Origin: an uncultured Pelagibacteraceae bacterium
GTDB taxonomy: Bacteria; Pseudomonadota; Alphaproteobacteria; Pelagibacterales; Pelagibacteraceae
DNA: 64,000 nt
Assembly: GCA_902624315.1 (NCBI GenBank)
Contig: CACNXC010000003.1
Span: 62,001-126,000, forward strand
Reading direction: 5' to 3'
A model generated the notes under the pieces. The model was not told the origin of the DNA. It ran no database searches and saw only the letters and a program-made list of their open reading frames with translations. The position numbers and the translations under genes were made by a program. Shown here piece by piece: positions 45,296 through 55,245 of the stretch (its first letter is position 1; each line of letters opens with the position of its first letter).

Positions 45296-46408
45296 GATTG
45301 TGGCTACTTCACCAGATGATGAAGAATTCGATCTAATTCCTTTTAAAGTTTGATTACATTGTTCTAATTGTTTTTTTCCAATCTCTGGATTTTTAAGCAT
45401 ATATAAAACAGAATTATAAATTTCTTTTGCATTACACTCACTTTGCAACAATTCAGGAATGACTTCTTTATTATTAATTATATTGATGATATTTGCAAAT
45501 TTAACATTTACCAATAATTTAAAGATCATAAAATTTATAAAATTTAATTTATAAATAATTATTGAAGGAACATTGGCATTACAGACTTGTAGAGATATTG
45601 TTCCAGACTTGCATACAGCAAAAATTGAATTTGATAATATTTCCCTTTTCATATTTTCATCTGAAATTACATCAATATTATTCAAATCTTTATCTTTAAT
45701 ATACTCATCAATGTAGTTTTTGTTTTCTTCAGTAGCATGAAAAATAAAATTATAATTTGAATTTCTTTTGTTCATCATATTTATAAAATCAATCAATATT
45801 GGTAACAAAACATTTGTTTCTGATTTTCGACTGCCTGGAAATATAGAGATTATTTTTTTATTATTAGAAATAAAATTATTTATATCTATTTTATTATTTT
45901 TGTTATTTTCTATTAGCGGATGACCTACAAAAGTATTATCTATATTTTCTTCATCAAAAAATTTTTTTTCAAAATAAAATAATAAAAGAATATGATCAAT
46001 AAATTTTTTTATCTTTTTTACCCTTCCTTTTCTCCAAATCCAAACTTGAGGGGCTACATAGTGAATTGTCTTTATTTGAGGATTAATTTTTTTTACTTTT
46101 TCTGCGACTCTTAAAGTAAAATCTGGACTATCAACACTAAACAAAATATCTGGATTGAATTTCAAGATTTCTTTAACAGTTTGATTAATTCTTTTATTAA
46201 TCTTAAAAATATTTAACAAAACACTCGTAAAACCCAAATAAGTTATTTCTTTCAAATCAAAGATAGACTCTATGCCAATTTTTCTTAAATTTGACCCACC
46301 TACAGATAAATATTCAATATCGGTATAATCTTTTTTAAGTTTTGAAATTGCTGTGGAAGCTAATTTATCCCCAGATGGTTCTCCTGTAAGCACAAATATT
46401 TTTTTCAT
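45272..46408 (-). CDS. lpxB: Lipid-A-disaccharide synthase
   Basis: A 378-residue GT19 glycosyltransferase joining UDP-diacylglucosamine and lipid X. Motifs include LTGEPSGDKLAS (5-16), SVGGSNLRKIG, SVDSPDFTLRVA, HYVAPQVWIWRKGR, FPGSRKSE and CKSGTISLQ. It is the last gene of a long envelope operon; its start overlaps the lpxI stop (ATGA). Confidence 0.96.
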   Translation of the reverse strand: MKKIFVLTGEPSGDKLASTAISKLKKDYTDIEYLSVGGSNLRKIGIESIFDLKEITYLGFTSVLLNIFKINKRINQTVKEILKFNPDILFSVDSPDFTLRVAEKVKKINPQIKTIHYVAPQVWIWRKGRVKKIKKFIDHILLLFYFEKKFFDEENIDNTFVGHPLIENNKNNKIDINNFISNNKKIISIFPGSRKSETNVLLPILIDFINMMNKRNSNYNFIFHATEENKNYIDEYIKDKDLNNIDVISDENMKREILSNSIFAVCKSGTISLQVCNANVPSIIIYKLNFINFMIFKLLVNVKFANIINIINNKEVIPELLQSECNAKEIYNSVLYMLKNPEIGKKQLEQCNQTLKGIRSNSSSSGEVATILRNSLVG

Positions 46409-47190
46409 TTTATTAAAATAAAAATTTTATTTTTATCAGCAAATTTGAGACTTTTAGATTTATCTAAAAAAATATTTTTTTTTGATTTAAGAACTATTCC
46501 TTTTAATCCATATTTTTTGCAATCTTTAATGGTTTGTATCCCTACTGTTGGTAAATCCATTCTCAAATCTTGTTTTTTTTTGGGGAATTTTATTAAAATA
46601 CCACCAGATTTATTCTTTAATTTACTCATCATTTGTTTAGTACCTCTATTGTCTTCTTTTGCTATGATCTTATTATCTCTTACTACTAGTGCTTGAATAT
46701 GATCATAACTATTAGTTTTAGCTAAATATTTTATACCTATATTGATTGATTTTATATCAGCTCGAGAAGGTTTTATCTTTGTGTGTAAACCTTTTTTGCC
46801 TGTTAACTCAGGATTGAAATGAATTGAACTTATAACATCAATTTTTTCATTTTTAAGGATTTCAATTATGACTTTAATTATAGCTGCATCTCCTAATTTA
46901 GCAGCTTTTATAATACTTGGCATGTAATAAATGCCTTTCAAATCTAATCTTAATGTAGAAAATTTTGGTTTAGCGATTTTTCCAGCAAAAAGAACTTTAT
47001 TTGATTTTTGCTTTTTGATTAAGTCTATTATTTTTCCAAATTTTCCAATACTAATTCTGTAAGAATTTTTTTCTTTAGCAAAATCATTCTTATTGGAAAA
47101 ATCAATTATAAAGTATTTTTTTTTTAGTTTTTTTATTTTTTTAAGAACTATTTTCGAAAAATCTGTATCACCTAAAAACAAACCTATCAT
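46405..47190 (-). CDS. lpxI: UDP-2,3-diacylglucosamine hydrolase, LpxI type
   Basis: A 261-residue DUF1009/LpxI protein that cleaves UDP-2,3-diacylglucosamine to lipid X. It has the family's central RADIKSINIGIKYL and C-terminal DLPTVGIQTIKDCKKYGLKGIVL regions. Alphaproteobacteria use LpxI instead of LpxH, and it sits between lpxA and lpxB as expected. Confidence 0.93.
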   Translation of the reverse strand: MIGLFLGDTDFSKIVLKKIKKLKKKYFIIDFSNKNDFAKEKNSYRISIGKFGKIIDLIKKQKSNKVLFAGKIAKPKFSTLRLDLKGIYYMPSIIKAAKLGDAAIIKVIIEILKNEKIDVISSIHFNPELTGKKGLHTKIKPSRADIKSINIGIKYLAKTNSYDHIQALVVRDNKIIAKEDNRGTKQMMSKLKNKSGGILIKFPKKKQDLRMDLPTVGIQTIKDCKKYGLKGIVLKSKKNIFLDKSKSLKFADKNKIFILIK

Positions 47191-47191
47191 T

Positions 47192-47974
47192 TTATCTTGA
47201 AAAAGGTGTGCATATTGGTCTTTTTTTATCTTTTTCTAAAAATTCAACAACGTCTTTTACAAGAGCATTTTTTTTGATCTCAGCATTAAGATTTTTCAAA
47301 TTTTCTGTCAAATTTTCGTTTTTAAAGATTTCTTTATATGCTTCAGTTAAAATAAAGATTTCTTTATTAGGTATATTTTTTCTTCTTAAACCAATTAAAT
47401 TTAAACCCTGAAGAACACTTCTATTACCATGTACCATTGCATAAGGGATGATATCTCTTACAACACCACACATTCCACCGATCATTGCAAACTTACCTAC
47501 TCTAGTAAATTGTTGCACAGCTGAATTACCTCCAATTATTACATTTTGCTCAATATTTGCATGGCCACCAAGGGGAACATTGTTTGCAAGTATTACATTA
47601 TCCGCCACTAGACAATCATGAGCTATGTGTGAAGAGACCATAAATAAACAACCACTGCCAATCTTAGTTATACCACCTCCTCCTTTTGTGCCTGGATTGA
47701 TTGTTACATATTCTCTGATCTTATTGTTATTTCCAATTTCTAACTTGGTATCCTCACCATTAAATTTTAAATCTTGTGGATCATTTCCTATAGAAGCGAA
47801 TGAATATATCTTATTATTCGTTCCAATCTTAGTGTTTCCCACAATACTTACATGAGATTGAATAATAGTATTTTCTCCTATCTCAACATTTGGACCAATT
47901 ACTGAGTATGCACCTACCTCTACATTAGATGATATTTTAGATTTTGGATCAACAATAGCAGTTTCATGAATCAT
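47192..47974 (-). CDS. lpxA: UDP-N-acetylglucosamine acyltransferase
   Basis: A 260-residue left-handed beta-helix protein built of hexapeptide repeats. The catalytic His is in SSHIAHDCLV and the family's GGHANIEQNVIIGGNSAVQQF is present. It performs the first committed step of lipid A synthesis. It overlaps the lpxD stop by four bases. Confidence 0.96.
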   Translation of the reverse strand: MIHETAIVDPKSKISSNVEVGAYSVIGPNVEIGENTIIQSHVSIVGNTKIGTNNKIYSFASIGNDPQDLKFNGEDTKLEIGNNNKIREYVTINPGTKGGGGITKIGSGCLFMVSSHIAHDCLVADNVILANNVPLGGHANIEQNVIIGGNSAVQQFTRVGKFAMIGGMCGVVRDIIPYAMVHGNRSVLQGLNLIGLRRKNIPNKEIFILTEAYKEIFKNENLTENLKNLNAEIKKNALVKDVVEFLEKDKKRPICTPFSR

Positions 47975-48948
47975 CTATTATCTTTCAAAAATTCTCTTAT
48001 ATTTTTTGCTGGATAACCCATAACTTTTGAGTTATCAGGCACATCTTTTATAACTCCACTTCCACCACCAATTTCCACATTATTACCAATTTTAATATGT
48101 CCAGAAATTCCAGCTTGACCACCGATTTTTACATTATTTCCTATAATTGTGCTTCCAGCAATTCCAACTTGTCCAGCTAAAATTGTATTTTCACCTATTT
48201 TTACATTATGAGCTATATGAATTTGATTATCTAAAAAAGTATTCTTACCTATTTCTGTATTAGATAAAGATCCACGATCAATAGTAGAACCACAACCAAT
48301 TTCACAATTTTCATTTATTATAACAATGCCTATATGTGGATATCTTTGGTTTTTATTTTTTACTGGAAAAAATCCAAAACCTTTTTTACCAATGACACAA
48401 TTATCCAAAATGGTAACATTATTTTTAATTAAACAGTTTCTTAAGATTGTATTTGATCCAATTTTACAATTATCACCAATCTGAACGTTACGTTCAATTA
48501 TTGTATTATGTCCAATCAAACAGTTTTTTCCAATTTGAATATTGTCTCCAACTAATACGTTTTTTCCTGAATGAACTTTACCTTCAAATTGAGTCTTATT
48601 AATATCTATAGCTGATTTATCGTATTCATCCTCAATTGAATTTGGGTAAAACTTCTGAGTTACAATTGAGGTAGCAACCAAAACATTATCAACTACAATT
48701 GCAGTACAATTATTTGGAAGGTAGTCTTTTAAATTTTTTGTTGTTATACAAAAAGAGGCCTTGGTTTTCTTTGCTATTTCATTATATTTTTTTGAATGAA
48801 AGAATGTAATACAATCCCTATCAGCGTTAAATAAATCCCTTATATCCTTAACTTTGTTTTTTTCTTTAATATCAAATCTTGTATCAATTAGTTTTAAGAT
48901 TTCAGCAATATAAAATGGTCCACAATTAAAAAAAAAAGGATTAGACAT
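47971..48948 (-). CDS. lpxD: UDP-3-O-acylglucosamine N-acyltransferase
   Basis: A 325-residue hexapeptide-repeat acyltransferase. The N-terminal uridine-binding domain (residues 1-100) precedes the beta-helix, with the catalytic His in NQIHIAHNVKIGENT. I chose the ATG at 48948 (MSNPFFFNCGPF), which fits the family start, over a TTG five codons upstream. Here lpxD follows fabZ, while most relatives have lpxD before fabZ. Confidence 0.95.
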   Translation of the reverse strand: MSNPFFFNCGPFYIAEILKLIDTRFDIKEKNKVKDIRDLFNADRDCITFFHSKKYNEIAKKTKASFCITTKNLKDYLPNNCTAIVVDNVLVATSIVTQKFYPNSIEDEYDKSAIDINKTQFEGKVHSGKNVLVGDNIQIGKNCLIGHNTIIERNVQIGDNCKIGSNTILRNCLIKNNVTILDNCVIGKKGFGFFPVKNKNQRYPHIGIVIINENCEIGCGSTIDRGSLSNTEIGKNTFLDNQIHIAHNVKIGENTILAGQVGIAGSTIIGNNVKIGGQAGISGHIKIGNNVEIGGGSGVIKDVPDNSKVMGYPAKNIREFLKDNR

Positions 48949-48999
48949 ATTTACTTTTACCAAAGCAATTCTAAGTATGTTATCAAGAATTATTGCTAA

Positions 49000-49449
49000 T
49001 TATTTCTTATCAACTATTGTAGCAGACCATATTGCATCTGCCATTTTCTTATCACCAACAAATGCCTCACCTTTATATTTCCAAACACGTCCATGAGATC
49101 TGATAGCTTCTATTTTCAAAATTAATTTACAGTCGGGTATAACTGGATTTCTAAATCTTGCCTTTTCTACACCCATCAAAAAAACTAACTTATTTTCATA
49201 TGTTGACTTATCCAACCCGTGTGCTGTCAAAGCAGCAGCAGCTTGACCAAAGGACTCTACAATTAGGACGCCTGGCATAACAGGTTGCCCTGGAAAATGA
49301 CCATCAACAAAAAAACTATCTTTTTTTACATTTACAATAGCTGTAGCTGAAGATAATTTTTTTATATCATGAAGTTCATCAATTAATAACATTGGCTCAC
49401 GATGAGGTAATAGTTCAATTATTTGCTTTTTGTTCAAAGAGGTAGTCAT
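49000..49449 (-). CDS. fabZ: 3-hydroxyacyl-ACP dehydratase FabZ
   Basis: A 149-residue hot-dog-fold dehydratase. The signature is LLPHREPMLLIDEL and DGHFPGQPVMPGVLIVESFGQ with the catalytic His and Glu. It supplies fatty acids for phospholipid and lipid A. It overlaps the skp stop by four bases and is followed by a 51-base gap before lpxD. Confidence 0.96.
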   Translation of the reverse strand: MTTSLNKKQIIELLPHREPMLLIDELHDIKKLSSATAIVNVKKDSFFVDGHFPGQPVMPGVLIVESFGQAAAALTAHGLDKSTYENKLVFLMGVEKARFRNPVIPDCKLILKIEAIRSHGRVWKYKGEAFVGDKKMADAIWSATIVDKK

Positions 49450-49958
49450 TTAATCTTAGAGTCAATTATATTTATTATTTCTTGTGTAATATCTTTTTTT
49501 TTTGATGCTACGAAAACATTTTTCTTATCTAGCACAATATCAATTTTTTTTTCGCTTACATATTGCTCAATAATTGGTGTTACCTTTTTAAAAAATTCAC
49601 TAAATTCGATTTGTTTTTTTTTATTAAATTCATCTACTACTTTTTTCTTATCTTGTCGAAATTTTGAAATTTCTTTTCTAAATTCAATTAATCTTTTTTT
49701 AAATTCATCTTCTGAGATTACATTTTTTTGTTTTTTAATTTCTTCCTCAATTTTTTTCAAATCCTTTTCTTTTTTTTCAAATTTTAATAAAGCTGAATTT
49801 TTAGTTTTTTCAAGTTTACTTAAAATTAATTTACCAGCTTTTGTATTTGTTACTACATTATCAAGATCTAAGTAAACGATTTGTTCCTCACTATTTGATG
49901 ATGATATGAAAATTATCAACACTATAAACATAGTGGAAATCTTTTTTATAAAATTCAT
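49446..49958 (-). CDS. skp: OmpH/Skp-family periplasmic chaperone
   Basis: A 170-residue protein with a signal peptide (about 1-23) and a long Lys/Glu-rich coiled-coil arm (about 45-125). Skp carries unfolded outer-membrane proteins to BamA. The gene directly follows bamA (one-base overlap), which strongly supports the call. Confidence 0.9.
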   Translation of the reverse strand: MNFIKKISTMFIVLIIFISSSNSEEQIVYLDLDNVVTNTKAGKLILSKLEKTKNSALLKFEKKEKDLKKIEEEIKKQKNVISEDEFKKRLIEFRKEISKFRQDKKKVVDEFNKKKQIEFSEFFKKVTPIIEQYVSEKKIDIVLDKKNVFVASKKKDITQEIINIIDSKIK

Positions 49959-52204
49959 TAAAAACTTGTACCTATATTAAATCTAAATGTCTCTTCTATG
50001 TCAGTAGGTTCTTTTGTAATTGGCTGAGCAAATGAAAATGTCAAAGGTCCAACTGGTGTTAACCAATCTAGCCCCACACCAACAGAACTTCGGATACCAC
50101 TTTTATCCAAAGAACTATCATAGTCTACTCCCCATATATTAGCTGCATCTGCAAATACAACAATGTCCACACTTTGAACATTTTCTAATATTTTTGGTAT
50201 TGTTGTTGTTGCATTAATTGTCGAAACATAATTACCTCCTATAAAGTCACTCCCATCCTTGGGCCCAATTTTACCGGACTCAAAGCCTCTTAATTTTCTT
50301 CCTGGAATATATAATCTCTCAGATAACTTAATATCATCACCACTTAAAGAACTGGCGCCTAGAAACGAAAACGCAAATGTAGAAACATTATTTTCATATA
50401 ATTCTTTAAAAATTTTAAAATTATAATTATTTGTAAGTGTGTTATTGTCACTTAAAATAGGTATACTTACATCGTAATTACTAAAAAAACCGCTTGTGGT
50501 TTGATATTTTTGATTTCTTTTATCATAAAAAAAATCTAGACCAATAAAACTATCAAAATAATTTCCATCTTGCTTTTTTTGTCTAGTTGATGCACTAGAG
50601 TCAACATCTATTTGCTCTATTGTATTTCTCGTAGATAATCCAAATCTTAAATCATCTAAATATTCAAACTGAGTTCCTATTGAAAAACCAGTAACATTGG
50701 ATTTATATCCAGATGTACCCAATCTATCAATAGAAGTTGCTTCTAGCGAAAAATCTAAATTCTTATCAGAATTTTTATAATTAGGATTTGAAACTAAAAA
50801 TTTGCCTTTAATTCTCTCCTCTGAAACATTCAAATCGCTATCAACCTTAACCCCTCTTCCTAAATAATTGTTTTCTTTTACACCAAAAGAAAAACTTGAA
50901 CCATCAGTTCCTGTACCAACACCTGCAAAAATTTCACCAGTGGCTTTTTCGGTAATATTGAAATTGATAATCTTAGTATTAAATTCATTTCCGTCTAAAA
51001 TTTCACCATCAACATTTTCAAAAAAATTTAATGCTTTAATATTATTTAAAGATTTTGCATAAAGAATTTGATTAAATGGGTCACCTTCATCAATTTCAAT
51101 TTGATTTCTTATTACAGACTCTCTCGTAATATTATTTCCAAAAATATTTATTCTTTCAATAAAAAATCTTTCCATTTCTTCGATCTTAAAATTAAAATTA
51201 ATCTTATTAGATACTATATTTTCAGTTACATTTGCTTGAACAGACTCAAATTGCTCATTAATTGTAATCATTTCAATTTTTTCTATAATATCTTCTATTC
51301 GATTTATTGAGTATGGTTCATTTTCTAATTTATTGAAAAATTTTTCTACCTCCTCATAATTTGATTTAGAAAAATCACTTGGTAAATCTATTTTCAGATC
51401 TCCAAAAAATAATTTGGAATTTGCATTAATATTAAAAACTAATTCAAAAGACTGATTATTTAATATTTTTGCAAAAGAAGAATTTATAACTACGTTATAG
51501 TAACCTTTATTTAAATAAAAATTTTTTAATAATCTTTCATCATATTTAATCATTGACTCATTCAAAAATTTCTTACCAGATAAAAATTTCCATGGCTTAT
51601 ATTCCTCACTTAAAATTATTCCTTTTAATTTCTTATCTTTAAAAATCTTATCACCAATAAATGAAATTTTTTGTATTTTTGCTTTTTCACCAAGATTAAT
51701 TTTATATGAAAGATTGATTTTATTATCCTCTAATTCTTCAATTAAAATTTCTATCTTAGAAAAATAATAACCTTTTTCTCTTAAGGAATTTTTTATTTGT
51801 TCTTTATCTTTGTTTAATAGTATTTCATTAAATGAAGATCTAGATTTTAATATATTTTTTTTTTTTAAATCCTCTAACATTTGAGATGATTTAATTCCCT
51901 CATATGTAATATTCTGTATTATTGGATTTTCTGTTACTTTAATAATTAAGATTTCATTTGATAATTTAATGGAAACCGTTTCAAAAAAATTTGTGTTATA
52001 TAACTTTTTTAATAATCGATTTAAATCAGTTTCTGATAAATCATCTCCTTTAGACACATCAGCAAACATTTTAATTGTTTCAGTTGAAATTCGCACATTA
52101 CCTTCAATATTTATTTCATTGATTATTTCTGCTCTTAACCATGAGCTCAAAAACAAGCTAAAAACGACCAATGATAAAATAATTTTATTCAACTTTTTAA
52201 ACAT
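49958..52204 (-). CDS. bamA: Outer-membrane protein assembly factor BamA
   Basis: A 748-residue Omp85 protein: signal peptide (1-25), five POTRA repeats to about residue 410, then a 16-stranded barrel beginning near GEIFAGVGTGTDGSSFSFG. The barrel has the loop motif RGFESGKIGP (VRGF-type), and the protein ends in an aromatic Phe as outer-membrane proteins do. It starts three bases after dxr; the rseP gene that usually separates them is missing. Confidence 0.96.
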   Translation of the reverse strand: MFKKLNKIILSLVVFSLFLSSWLRAEIINEINIEGNVRISTETIKMFADVSKGDDLSETDLNRLLKKLYNTNFFETVSIKLSNEILIIKVTENPIIQNITYEGIKSSQMLEDLKKKNILKSRSSFNEILLNKDKEQIKNSLREKGYYFSKIEILIEELEDNKINLSYKINLGEKAKIQKISFIGDKIFKDKKLKGIILSEEYKPWKFLSGKKFLNESMIKYDERLLKNFYLNKGYYNVVINSSFAKILNNQSFELVFNINANSKLFFGDLKIDLPSDFSKSNYEEVEKFFNKLENEPYSINRIEDIIEKIEMITINEQFESVQANVTENIVSNKINFNFKIEEMERFFIERINIFGNNITRESVIRNQIEIDEGDPFNQILYAKSLNNIKALNFFENVDGEILDGNEFNTKIINFNITEKATGEIFAGVGTGTDGSSFSFGVKENNYLGRGVKVDSDLNVSEERIKGKFLVSNPNYKNSDKNLDFSLEATSIDRLGTSGYKSNVTGFSIGTQFEYLDDLRFGLSTRNTIEQIDVDSSASTRQKKQDGNYFDSFIGLDFFYDKRNQKYQTTSGFFSNYDVSIPILSDNNTLTNNYNFKIFKELYENNVSTFAFSFLGASSLSGDDIKLSERLYIPGRKLRGFESGKIGPKDGSDFIGGNYVSTINATTTIPKILENVQSVDIVVFADAANIWGVDYDSSLDKSGIRSSVGVGLDWLTPVGPLTFSFAQPITKEPTDIEETFRFNIGTSF

Positions 52205-52206
52205 AT

Positions 52207-53370
52207 TTATTTTGTTATTAAATATTCAATATCATTTTTAATTTTAGTATTCATTTTTATAATTTCTTCAATATTTTTTGGTTTAATTTTTTTATATTTT
52301 TTTAAACTGTATGAATTTAACATTTTATTCATTTTTTTTGAAATATCAGTAAATTTAATCCTATTCTTAAGAAATAGCTCTACAAATTTATCATTTATAG
52401 ATACCAAAATGGTTTCAAATAATGAAGTATTGTTAGGCAAAATTTTAAGAACTTTAATTAGTGGGAATTTTCTAGGATTTACATCTCTAAAATCTAAGTT
52501 ATTTAAAGTTTTAAAATCTAATTTTTTAGAATTAATTATTTTTTTTGATGAATATAAAGAATTAAAAATTGGAATTTTCATATTCGTATCATGTACAACA
52601 ATTTTGGTTAATCCGTTTTTTAATTTAATTATTGCATGTACATATGATTTTGGATGAATCATAATTGCTAATTTATTATATGAAATTTTAAATATCTTTT
52701 TTGCTTCTATAACTTCAAAAACTTTATTAATCATAGTTGCGGAGTCTGTTGATATTTTTTTTCCCATTTTCCAATTAGGATGATTTATGACTTGATTTAT
52801 ATTAACCTTTTTTAATTTTTTAAGAGACTTCTCTAAAAAAGGTCCACCTGATGCTGTTAAATATATTTTTTCTATCAGACTTTTCTCAATATCTTGTAAT
52901 GCATACCAAATTGAAAAATGTTCCGAGTCTACAGGTACAAATTTAGTTTTATGTTTATTTAATTTTTTTTCAATTAAATCCCATCCACATATAATTGCCT
53001 CTTTGTTAGCTATTGCTATTTTTTTTGTATATTTGATAATTTCAATCGTAGGTTTTAATCCTTGAATACCTGAAATAGAACTCATTGTATAATCAACTTT
53101 TTTCTTAAAGATTTTTCTGAATTTATTAAAATCATTATAAACATTTATATTTTTAGAAAATCTATTTTTTTTTAATTTGTTATAACTATTTTCATTGGTA
53201 ATAATTAAATTTTTTACTTTAAAAAATTTAGCCTGCTTTAAAAGTTCTTTATAGTTTTCATCAGCTGATAATAAAACTATTTCAAAGTTTTTTTTATTTT
53301 TTTTTATAATATTAAATAAAGTTTTACCTATAGACCCTGTTGATCCTAAAATTGCAATTTTTTTTTTCAT
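52207..53370 (-). CDS. dxr: 1-deoxy-D-xylulose 5-phosphate reductoisomerase
   Basis: A 387-residue enzyme making 2-C-methylerythritol 4-phosphate. It has the NADPH-binding GSTGSIGKT (7-15 region), ANKEAIICGW, VPVDSEHFSIW and TASGGPF. Together with ispDF at 29 kb it marks the non-mevalonate pathway. Its start overlaps the cdsA stop by one base. Confidence 0.96.
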   Translation of the reverse strand: MKKKIAILGSTGSIGKTLFNIIKKNKKNFEIVLLSADENYKELLKQAKFFKVKNLIITNENSYNKLKKNRFSKNINVYNDFNKFRKIFKKKVDYTMSSISGIQGLKPTIEIIKYTKKIAIANKEAIICGWDLIEKKLNKHKTKFVPVDSEHFSIWYALQDIEKSLIEKIYLTASGGPFLEKSLKKLKKVNINQVINHPNWKMGKKISTDSATMINKVFEVIEAKKIFKISYNKLAIMIHPKSYVHAIIKLKNGLTKIVVHDTNMKIPIFNSLYSSKKIINSKKLDFKTLNNLDFRDVNPRKFPLIKVLKILPNNTSLFETILVSINDKFVELFLKNRIKFTDISKKMNKMLNSYSLKKYKKIKPKNIEEIIKMNTKIKNDIEYLITK

Positions 53371-54023
53371 TATTTGATAAATTTAATTATTGAATCTAAA
53401 ACGAAAATTACTGGAAAGACAAAAATTAAACCATCAATTCTATCTAACAAACCGCCGTGACCTGGAATAATTTTTCCTGTATCTTTTAACTTAGCTTTTC
53501 TTTTAAAGTAAGAAATAACTAAATCACCTATTTGACTTACAAAAGAAATAAGCAATATTATAAATATTAGCAGAAAAACCTCTGTATTTAATTTAATTGA
53601 ATCTTTATTAAAATAATTTATGAAAATTAAACCTGCTATTAAAGATAGAAGAAAACTTCCAACAACTCCAGCATAAGTTTTCTTTGGGCTTATTTTAGTT
53701 AATCTTGGCCCTTTAAATATTTTTCCAAATATGTAACCACCTATATCTGTAAAAATACAAATTATGACTATAAATAAAAAGAGTTTAAAATTATATTCAT
53801 CTCTTATTTTAAAAGCGCCATAAAAAGAAAATGATAAAAAAAATATTCCTAGAATTTTGAATAAGTTATTTTTTTTATTCATTTTAAACCATTCATAACT
53901 TGTAACTAAGAATAATATGCTCAAAAAAAATGTAAAAAACACTGATCCTTGAATAATGAAGAATATAGCTATTGGAATTAGAATAAGTGAACTCAATAAT
54001 CTTTTTTCAAATTCTTTGATCAT
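53370..54023 (-). CDS. cdsA: Phosphatidate cytidylyltransferase
   Basis: A 217-residue multi-pass membrane enzyme forming CDP-diacylglycerol. The CDS signature region reads SQIGDLVISYFKRKAKLKDTGKIIPGHGGLLDRIDG, given here in two parts: SQIGDLVISYFKRKAK and KIIPGHGGLLDRIDG. It is somewhat shorter than the usual 260-290 residues, losing N-terminal helices. It overlaps uppS by one base. Confidence 0.94.
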   Translation of the reverse strand: MIKEFEKRLLSSLILIPIAIFFIIQGSVFFTFFLSILFLVTSYEWFKMNKKNNLFKILGIFFLSFSFYGAFKIRDEYNFKLFLFIVIICIFTDIGGYIFGKIFKGPRLTKISPKKTYAGVVGSFLLSLIAGLIFINYFNKDSIKLNTEVFLLIFIILLISFVSQIGDLVISYFKRKAKLKDTGKIIPGHGGLLDRIDGLIFVFPVIFVLDSIIKFIK

Positions 54024-54697
54024 TAAATCTTACCGAAATTTCGTTTTATGTTTTTATATTCTGTGATAATTTTATTATAATCTTTTTCATTAAAGGAAGG
54101 CCATAACTTTTTCTCAAAAAATATTTCAGAATAAGCGAGTTGCCACAATAAAAAATTGCTTAATCTTTTTGTATTGCCAGTTCTAATTAGTAAATCTGGA
54201 TCTGGAATATTTTTTGTTTGTAAATTTTTACTTAAATTTTTTTCATTGATATTATTTTTATTTTTTTTTATCTTTTTAAAAGCATTTATTAACTCAGATT
54301 TAGAGCCATAATTTAATGCAAGATTTATTTGTAACTTAGTATTTTTTGATGTTTTTTTTTCAGCATTATTTAAAAGCTTATTTAGTTTAGATGAAAATTT
54401 TTTTGACCCTAGAATTTTAAGTTTTATGTTTTGTTTATGCAGGTCTTCTATTCTATTAATTAAAAAATTCTCCAATAAATTAAACAGATAATTAACTTCT
54501 TTTTTAGGTCTTTTCCAATTTTCTGTTGAAAATGCAAATAATGTTAAAAAATTTATTTTATTTTTTATTGTTTCTTTTATGATTTTTTCAACAGTATTTA
54601 ACCCAGCTTTATGTCCAGAATTACGTGAATTTTTATATTTTAAACCCCATCTTCCATTACCATCCATGATAATGGCTACATGCTTTAATGGGTTCAT
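54023..54697 (-). CDS. uppS: Undecaprenyl diphosphate synthase
   Basis: A 224-residue cis-prenyltransferase. Motifs are AIIMDGNGRWG, GHKAGLNTVEK, TLFAFSTENWKRP, and the C-terminal PDPDLLIRTGNTKRLSNFLLW in two pieces. It makes the lipid carrier for peptidoglycan and polysaccharides. It overlaps the frr stop by four bases. Confidence 0.96.
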   Translation of the reverse strand: MNPLKHVAIIMDGNGRWGLKYKNSRNSGHKAGLNTVEKIIKETIKNKINFLTLFAFSTENWKRPKKEVNYLFNLLENFLINRIEDLHKQNIKLKILGSKKFSSKLNKLLNNAEKKTSKNTKLQINLALNYGSKSELINAFKKIKKNKNNINEKNLSKNLQTKNIPDPDLLIRTGNTKRLSNFLLWQLAYSEIFFEKKLWPSFNEKDYNKIITEYKNIKRNFGKI

Positions 54698-55245
54698 ATG
54701 GTCATTATTTCTTTTTCTTTTGAAGAGACTTTTTCATCAACAATTTGAATATGCTTATCAGTGATGTTTTGAACGTTTTTTTCAAAAGATTTTTCTTCAT
54801 CTTCACCAATTTCTTTTGATTTTAAAAGTTTTTTAAGTTCTTCGTTTGCATCTCTTCGAATATTTCGAATAGAAATTTTACATTTTTCACCCATAGATTT
54901 AATCAATTTTTTTAACTCGTTTCTTCTCTCTTCATTAAGTTCCGGTATTGGCAATCGAATTAATTGACCATCAATTTGTGGATTTAGTCCTAATTCAGAT
55001 TTTTTTATAGCTGCATCTACTAAAGGAACATTGTTTTGATCCCAAACCTGAACGTTTATCATTCTCGGTTCTGGTGTTGTTATACTTCCAATTTGATTGA
55101 TAGGCATTTGTTGTCCATAAACATCCACTCTAACAATATCTAACATTGCAGCATTCGCTCGACCAGTTCTTAATGACGATAACTCTTTTGAAAAAGCTTC
55201 TATAGATTTGTCCATTTTGAGGCTATGTGATTTTTCATCAAACAT
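54694..55245 (-). CDS. frr: Ribosome recycling factor
   Basis: A 183-residue RRF: a three-helix bundle with an inserted beta domain. Recognisable pieces are ELSSLRTGRANAAMLD, PEPRMINVQVWD and RRNELKKLIKSMGEKCKISIRNIRRDA in two segments. It dissociates post-termination ribosomes with EF-G. It abuts tsf directly; pyrH, normally between tsf and frr, is absent here. Confidence 0.97.
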   Translation of the reverse strand: MFDEKSHSLKMDKSIEAFSKELSSLRTGRANAAMLDIVRVDVYGQQMPINQIGSITTPEPRMINVQVWDQNNVPLVDAAIKKSELGLNPQIDGQLIRLPIPELNEERRNELKKLIKSMGEKCKISIRNIRRDANEELKKLLKSKEIGEDEEKSFEKNVQNITDKHIQIVDEKVSSKEKEIMTI

